Shown here: positions 57,919-64,000 of the stretch, piece after piece
Position numbering within the stretch: position 1 is the stretch's first letter
Layout of the letters: the number at the start of each line of letters is the position of its first letter
Origin: Meconema thalassinum
Lineage: Eukaryota > Arthropoda > Insecta > Orthoptera > Tettigoniidae
Length of the DNA: 64,000 bases
Reading direction: 5' to 3'
NCBI GenBank assembly: GCA_946902985.2
Contig: OX336388.2
Coordinates: 118,335,894 to 118,399,893 of the forward strand
Position numbers and translations under genes: made by a program
The notes under the pieces: generated by a model
What the model was told of the DNA's origin: nothing
Databases searched by the model: none
The model's input: only the letters and a program-made list of their open reading frames with translations

Positions 57919-58353
57919 ACGATGTTTGAAGCGATTTTCAATGTTGCCTTAGTAAACGAAAGTCTGATGCTTTTCAGTCGGTCAACACGATTGTACCCAA
58001 ATGAGATGGGTTATTCCCTACTCCTGAAAAAAATGTACATGAGTTTAATAAATACACTTGGATGTCCAGTTTCGATCGTCATCAGATCCATTACACTTGG
58101 GCTACAAAATTTTTATTTCTGAAAGTATGGCTGAAAATATTTACAGTATGTACACTTCTTTAGTTGCGGAATTAGTGGAGATAGTTCAACTCGTCAATAT
58201 TTGTTAGTTGTGGATCTGATGATGATCGCTTGACGATTGAAACTGGTCATCCAAGTGTATTTATTAATCTCATGTAAATTGTTTTCAGGAGTAGGGAATA
58301 ACCATCTCATACGGGTACAATCGTGTTGACCAACTGAAAAGCATCAAACTTTC
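57919..58353. mobile_element. inverted-repeat element with hammerhead-like cores (Penelope-like?)
   Basis: Two ~150-bp arms share AAAGTYTGATGCTTTTCAG and AATAAATACACTTGGATG in opposite orientation. The direct repeat GTATATTAAACTTT flanks the element (57905-57918, 58354-58367). Each arm carries a CTGATGA ... GAAAC motif on the strand pointing to its end. Confidence 0.65.
58211..58253 (+). ncRNA. hammerhead-ribozyme-like motif
   Basis: TGGAT (58211-58215), CTGATGA (58216-58222), imperfect hairpin ATCG-CTTGA-CGAT, GAAAC (58239-58243), GGTC, then ATCCA (58249-58253). TGGAT pairs with ATCCA as stem I and GAAAC..GGTC gives a minimal stem III with C before the cleavage point. Stem II lacks the usual first G-C pair, so activity is doubtful. 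Confidence 0.4.
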
Positions 58354-58436
58354 GTATATTAAACTTTGTGGATAAGGAATTGGTCAGATATGGTTACATT
58401 CATATATTTTCATTTACAAGTATCTTAATTATATAT

Positions 58437-60113
58437 ACCGTGTATACTCGGCTATAGGACCCCCTTTTTACTAAATGTTTAGTTCCCAAATTGAGTCTGT
58501 GAAGGGGAGGGGGGGGGGGGGAGAGGAGGACTATAAATGCGAACTTTGCAAAAATCCATGTTTTTTTTTGTTGTTTTTTTTTTTTTTTTTTTTGAAAGGG
58601 AGAGAGTAAAAGTAACCATTTTATTTTGATGCTACATAGTACGATATATTTAATCAAAATAAATGAAGTTTACTTCTTTAATCAGCCCATTATGAGACTG
58701 GCATAACCTCACTTATCCACCACTATTCCCGGCTACCCCCAAGTGACGTTCACTACTATCCCTTGCTAAGCAAAAAAATCTTAGTATCAAAGAAATAGAA
58801 TGGAATGGAGGAAGTATCAGACATGGAAATGCAAACTTGACATTTATTTGAATGTAGGGAGGGAGAATGCATCAATTAGGGAATGAGTGATGATGCTGAA
58901 TGATCACATCGCACTACCATTTGTAAACACAACCAAGTACGTATTATTCACATATTTCACATTAATATACAGTGGAACTTGGATAATTCGAACCGCAAGG
59001 GACCAGTACTAAAATTCGAATTATCCAAAAGTTCGAATTATGAAAGTTCTTTGAAAAGGGTAGAGAAAAGATATTGTGTTACGTTTACATAATGATTTAC
59101 GTTCAACAAAGCATATTAACAGACAACGGTACTTTATAGAAACTGTATCGTGAATAACCTCAAAAGTTTCAAATGGAAAATAAAACCAAAATGTACTATT
59201 CACCTATTTAACGACAGTAGTAATCCAGCAATCTAGTTAGACTAAGTCATAGAGAAATCTACTGTGTTTCAAAATAGTTTGAGATTTTTACCTGTTTCCT
59301 ACAATTAAGTTTCTCAGCCATCACAAAAGAATCTAACAAATTTAAGAAACGGAAAACAAAACCACTTACGCCATTTCTACTTTCAAAAAAACGCCTAAGT
59401 TTGTTGCTTGGGCTGCATTCGGAACAGTTTTTTTGGGAACTGACCCAACTGCTTGGATTCCGATCGGCTTTTTACACTAAAAAGTTCGAATTATCCAAAA
59501 TATAATTCGAATTAACCACAATTTTTTAGCATTGGTTGCATATAAAATGCTAGGGACCACGAGAAAAATTCAAATTAAAGAAGATTTCGAATTAGCCACG
59601 TTCCACTGTATCAACAACGCCGACGGTTCTTGCAACAAATGAAATGTGATTAATATAAAACTGGGAAAAAGGCTCCGGCAACACCACTTCAAAGAATACA
59701 AAAAACAATAAAGCAGGCAAGATATGAAACATTAACTTTCAATGGTGGATTTTAAACTTGGCGCATCTACTCGGCCAATAGTGTGGCATCTTCTATTGGC
59801 TACCGGGTGAAGCCTATTAGCTACACAATTCGATATCCTGCCCAATCGCATACGCGGTACATGTACGCAAAATGGCGGTCATATCGTCTGAATAACAAAA
59901 TAACGTAACACGAAAAATATTTTTGTTATAAAAGAGGAGAATTTCAGTTATATTCAAAAATTTTAAGAATTCGTCAATTTCCATGAATGTTGTATTTTGA
60001 CTCTCAATAATTAAGGACGGGTACTATAAGCGATTTTCAAGAATTTTGTATTTTGGCTCTCGAAAATTAAGGGGGGGCTCTATAGGCGAGGGGGTCCGCC
60101 GAGTAAATACGGT
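58437..60113. mobile_element. TIR element (ACCGTRTWTACTCGGC ends)
   Basis: Left TATATACCGTGTATACTCGG and the complement of the right TATACCGTATTTACTCGG; GGACCCCC follows in both. No coding sequence found inside; superfamily unassigned. A pogo-like MITE is nested within. Confidence 0.75.
58970..59608. mobile_element. pogo/Tigger-like MITE
   Basis: CAGTGGAACTTGGATAATTC at the left and CAGTGGAACGTGGCTAATTC (complement) at the right; TA flanks (58968-58969, 59609-59610). Inside, ATTCGAATTATCCAAA motifs repeat near both ends. No transposase. Confidence 0.9.
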
Positions 60114-60404
60114 ATATAAAATTGTTTGTTTTCTCCTCAAACAGGCAACATGAATATACTGTACAAAGCGATATTTCCACATCAAAAGCATATACACTAA
60201 AATATATGTTCTTCCAACCTTCAAGTGATAAATTAACACAGTAGATCGGTTCCACGTAACTGTTTAGTGTCAACTTTCCCATTTTTCTCCCTTCAATTTA
60301 TATTACAAACCTGTAACTTATCTCATTTTAATCTTATCTTTTTAGAACAATGGCATTCCTACATCGAGCTGTTTTTGGAGAAACATTTTTTACATTATCA
60401 AAAC
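60114..60404. other. unassigned sequence
   Basis: Nothing recognised. Confidence 0.4.
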
Positions 60405-61200
60405 ATGTAACAGATCTGATTTTTTTAAAGAATTATTCAGAAATTATTTTAGAAATATTATTGAATCTCACCTCTTTTAGGGGACTTCGGTGGCGTAGTT
60501 GGTAGCATGCTGAGCTTCTACGCCCAAGATCGTGGGTTCAAACCCGGCCGAAGTCGTCGGATTTTTTAAGAGCGTTAAAAATCCCTGAGTATGCCTTCCT
60601 TCGAAGGGGAAGTAAAGCCGGTGTTCCCAAGTCATAGATTAGTGGCATCTTAAAGAATACTCCACTAATTACACCTGTGTGAAGCTAAATTAGGTTAGGT
60701 TAAGCATTTGATAAACGCTCTTAGGTTCCGACGTTCATCGCCGGGAGCCGACTGCAGTGGGGTCTGGTAACCAGGTTCTGAACTAGTAGTCGCTGACCGT
60801 GGCGTTTGGCGGCATAAGTAGGAACTACTTGAAAAAATTAAATGTCTGCAGTCCTTACTTGAATTGAAAACGGATACACACACTAATACAGTCATCACAA
60901 TTAACACCGGTTATCAGACAGATTCTACAAACACCCAAAGTGCACAGTCTACATGACCGCGTTGTCGCAGCCCCTAAGCTTAGGAACCAATCAACCACCT
61001 CTTTTATAAATTTAACTTTTACTTCTTGAATTATTTCTCTCGACAACACTTCGGAAAATTATTGTTTTACCTCTATCATACAATTTTACGAACTTGCAAC
61101 TTCACACTCGTTTCTATTTATAAATATTCATTATTCATTGCTGATGAAGGTTATGTGACCGAAACCGGTTCCTTAGGATATTATTAATTTTAATATTTTA
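60405..61200 (+). mobile_element. Penelope-like repeat fragment, split by a SINE
   Basis: ATGTAACAGATCTGATT starts as at 56540 and, after the SINE, the sequence reaches GCTGATGAAGGTTATGTGAC then CGAAACCGGT. This has both halves of a hammerhead-like core with a GGT/ACC stem II, but no convincing stem I. Confidence 0.4.
60480..60995 (+). mobile_element. SINE family B
   Basis: Complete copy with an 11-bp duplication CACCTCTTTTA (60469-60479, 60996-61006). Confidence 0.93.
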
Positions 61201-61261
61201 AAGTACCGTATAATTTCATTGTCTCTCAAATATATTGTTGTGATAACATGTATATATACAT

Positions 61262-62541
61262 GGGTTGTTTTTTTAGTTTTGGCACCAATGCTTCAGTGCC
61301 AAGTTGCAACAATGTTGGGCGCTGCCACTTTTACCGACGGTTGCTGCCCTGCATCCCCTCCCTCAGAGCACATGACCTCGCCCGTCCTCACTACCGCTCG
61401 TGCGCAGTCGCGCCTGTTAGATGAGTAGTGCGAGACCAGCGCTCGCGAAAGACAGTCGCAATGTTTTCCAAGCAGGAGCAGAGAACGTGGATAAAAATTC
61501 AGTGTGCTAGGGGTCGCAGTGCTAAACAGTGTCACCGAGGATTGCAGGAAGCGTGCGGTGCAGCTGCGTTACTGTTCAGAACGGTAGTATGGGTTGTAGC
61601 CTTTCGAGATGGGAGCGAACATGTGGAGCACATGCCTCGATCTGGTCACCCACCAGTAAGTGATGACAATGTACAGATGGTGTCTGCATTAGTAGAGGTG
61701 GATCGGAACGTAACGATTCGTCAATTAGAGCAAGATACCGGACTGGCACATTCAACTGTCCTCCACATCCTGAAGGACTTACTGAAAATTAGGAAGATTG
61801 CGTCCAAATGGGTTCCGCATGACTTAACCGACATGCACAAATGGCTGCGATATGACGCTTGTCGTATGCACTTGCAGCGTTATGAGCGCGAAGGAGAGGC
61901 CTTCTTACGGCGTATCATAACCATTGACGAGACGTGGGCCAGATCTTATGAGCCACAGTTAAAACGCCAATCGAACAAACAGTTCGATCAACCCCCACCA
62001 ATGTGAAGATAATGTTGATTCTTGCCTATGATTGGGATGGTGTGATCATTCACCATACTGTTCCCCGAGGGCAAACCGTTAATGCGGCGTACTATTGTTC
62101 GTTTCTGCAAGACCATCTCCGAGGAGCTCTGAGAAGGAAACGGCGCCACCACATGGTTACACCGCCCATCATTCTGCATGACAATGCTAGGGCACACACA
62201 GCAGGTGTTGTGTCGTCATTGTTGGATCGCTGGGGCTGGGAGGTCCTCTATCACCCCCCATATTCTCCCGACATCAGTCCCTGCGACTAGGATGTCATCC
62301 CGAAGATGAAGATGACAATGCGCGGAGAGAGCTTCCGTACCATTGAAGACAGGCTGCCGACCGCTCTCTTCGTACCATCAATAGATTGTGCAGTGCCAAC
62401 GGGATCCAACGACTTCCGCATCGCTGGGAACACGTTATACGCAACGGTGGGGACTACATCGAGGGCCTGTGAAACTTGGAACCATCTAAGTGAGTTATTA
62501 ATCCAGTTATAACTAAGGTGCCAAAACTAAAAAACCAACCC
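61262..62541 (+). mobile_element. mariner element, near full length
   Basis: 25-bp terminal inverted repeats: GGGTTGTTTTTTTAGTTTTG then GCACC at 61262-61286 and the complement at 62517-62541, one mismatch. Total ~1280 bp, the usual mariner size. TA lies next to the right end; the left flank is TATACAT. Confidence 0.95.
61428..62512 (+). pseudogene. mariner transposase, broken
   Basis: The N-terminal part (MFSKQEQRTWIKIQCARGRS; helix-turn-helix VTIRQLEQDTGLAHSTVLHI) is followed by FLRRIITIDETWARSYEP with the first catalytic Asp. A short deletion and frame change after RQSNKQ (about 61990) lead to VKIMLILAYDWDGVIIHHTV, ILHDNARAHTAG (second Asp) and YHPPYSPDISPCD (third). A TAG follows at 62288-62290, and a further open piece reads MTMRGESFRTIEDRLPT. 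All three catalytic positions survive, but the breaks rule out an active protein. Confidence 0.93.
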
Positions 62542-62619
62542 TATGTTTGCTCAAATATTTTGCGGATATTATTAAAACTAAAAATCCAGGACTCGAGTTA
62601 TAAGTGCTATTCGTCTAAT

Positions 62620-63110
62620 ACATCATCATCATTTTCCATCTCCAGTTTCCCGGGTGTGGCAAACAAGCGCTTCTCCATCTTGCCTGATCTTGGTACACCA
62701 TTTTTTCTTGGACATCGTTCCTGTTAAAACCATTCTTCTCCACCTCTGATCGAACTGTCTCTATCCATCGTCTCCTTGGTCTTCCTCTTGGTCTCTTCCC
62801 TCTGACATCCAGGTTGAAGTACTTCTTAGCTGTTCTAGAGCTATCCTTCCTCATAACATGGCCATACCACTGAAGTCTGCGTTTCCCCAGGAAGTCGGTA
62901 ACAGGGACCCTGATGCCAGCTGTTGCTCTGTGTACCTCATTTTTGATTCTGTCTCTCCTGGTACTTTGGTTCATAGTCCTAATACATCTCATTTCTGTGG
63001 CTTGAATTCTACTGTAATATTTCCACACCATAAGTAAGGATTGGAACAAAGTAGATGTGATGCAACGTTGCCTTTGATGTCAAGGGTATATTTTTGTCCC
63101 AAAGTAAGTG
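62620..63110 (-). pseudogene. LINE reverse transcriptase fragment (C-terminal)
   Basis: Minus-strand reading: QATEMRCIRTMNQSTRRDRI, KRRLQWYGHVMRKDSSRTAK and GKRPRGRPRRRWIETVRSEV, ending in a Met run from (ATG)n near 62618. This is the RxxWxGHxxR and GRPRxRW region of an arthropod LINE. Upstream coding continues to about 63110 with frame damage. Confidence 0.87.
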
Positions 63111-64000
63111 CCAAACTTGGTTATAGAAATGTGATGCTTTCTGTGTCCTATTTAGAATTTCTTGTTTGATACTGGAAGTGAGAAACAGATTCTAGTTTTG
63201 GTCCCTCCAAATATAGGTTTGAACTTTTCCTCTCAGCTAATGATCATTTCAACAGTGGAAAGAATTTAATTTGGTACCGTAGTTCAAATGGTAAATTTAG
63301 CATATTGCATTAAAAATTAGCATTTGGTAGCATCTATGCTTATCAAAATTACCATTTTGTACCAAATTGGTTGAAAAATAGGATTATGGGCAATATTACA
63401 TTAATATATTTTCAAATATATAATTTAATCACATAATTTTATCATGTAATTCACAAGGTACATGCATTGGCTATTATATACAAACACTGAATTTGGTAAT
63501 CAAAGTTATCAATTTCATATTTAGCTGGAAATAAGATTCCTACTATCGAAAAACTCCAGTTAATTGAAGTTAGACACACTTTCTTTTTTACCAAAGAATA
63601 CATAATTATTTAAAACTATTTTCTAATTTTTATAAAAACAATAAGTTATTCTAGTTTAAGTTTTCTTAAGAAAACGTAAGATTTAAGCCAACATTTTGCA
63701 CTTTATCACAAATTCAAAATCACTAAAACCTGTATTTACAAGTCATAAAATATGAAGATAAATCAATTGAGTTTAGGACACTATCATTTCTCTTGAGAGA
63801 AGACAAAGGAAGGGAATTGGACAGTTCATCATAATTTGATATCAATTATTATTTTCGTTGCATTTTTAATTAATTTACTTCAATAAAAGTCACGTTTATT
63901 AAGAAATACAAGTTTTTAGTGTTTCACTACTACACAATATTCATTTGTATACAAGGGCACCAATCTGTGGCAGCATGATGATTACAAAATGTCAGGAATC
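63111..64000. other. AT-rich sequence, nothing recognised
   Basis: No open frame or repeat family that I can support. Confidence 0.5.

Noticed and set aside
10806..60995. tRNA genes suggested by GGTTCRANNCC boxes
   Set aside because: Each is the head of a repeated SINE with a long body and tail; none folds as an isolated, intact tRNA by eye.
61140..61175. Functional hammerhead at the GCTGATGAAGG motif
   Set aside because: Core halves are present but I could not pair a stem I; kept only as a related remnant.

Overview
The window is eukaryotic nuclear DNA, almost certainly from an insect. The only host gene I recognise is the 5' part of an insect-type prophenoloxidase (PPO), read on the minus strand as four exons (22634-22512, 20378-20168, 17748-17525, 2606-2404). 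Each exon has good splice sites and the intron phases agree from exon to exon. The rest of the gene would lie to the left, outside the window. The TE-swollen introns and many tRNA-derived SINE families suggest a large genome; placing it in Polyneoptera would be inference only.

Left part (1-22.6 kb), the PPO region. A BEL/Pao retrotransposon end (1-1.4 kb) is followed by exon 4. A 6.5-kb array of a 45-bp minisatellite begins exactly at the exon 4 splice acceptor; relatives with 49- and 59-bp units lie at 11.7-12.7 kb and a single unit at 18.2 kb. A mariner-like element carrying a CR1/Jockey-type LINE sits inside the array with a TA duplication. Introns also hold SINEs, an RT-bearing LINE, a 251-bp tandem insert, a 726-bp inverted-repeat element, a hAT-like element and a TTTA-rich 44-bp minisatellite.

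Middle part (22.7-44 kb). A 5.9-kb satellite of 32-bp monomers with higher-order structure is interrupted by one SINE. Then comes a dense pile of LINE fragments, SINEs (many with visible target-site duplications), a 633-bp mariner MITE and low-complexity DNA.

Right part (44-64 kb). A three-level nest: a 155-bp-TIR element (44300-51209) contains a DDE transposon with about 290-bp TIRs (46947-51202), which contains a Transib element (47418-50230). The Transib has CACAGTG ends, a CGTCA 5-bp duplication and a decayed RAG1-superfamily transposase. Further right are inverted 'head-to-head' mariner remnants, TA-flanked MITEs, a Penelope-like inverted repeat with a hammerhead-like core, a pogo-like MITE nested in another TIR element, and a nearly full-length but broken mariner (61262-62541).

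No tRNA, rRNA or CRISPR was found. Long open frames across the minisatellite come from a repeat length divisible by three and are not genes. Boundaries of repeats without a stated duplication are approximate.
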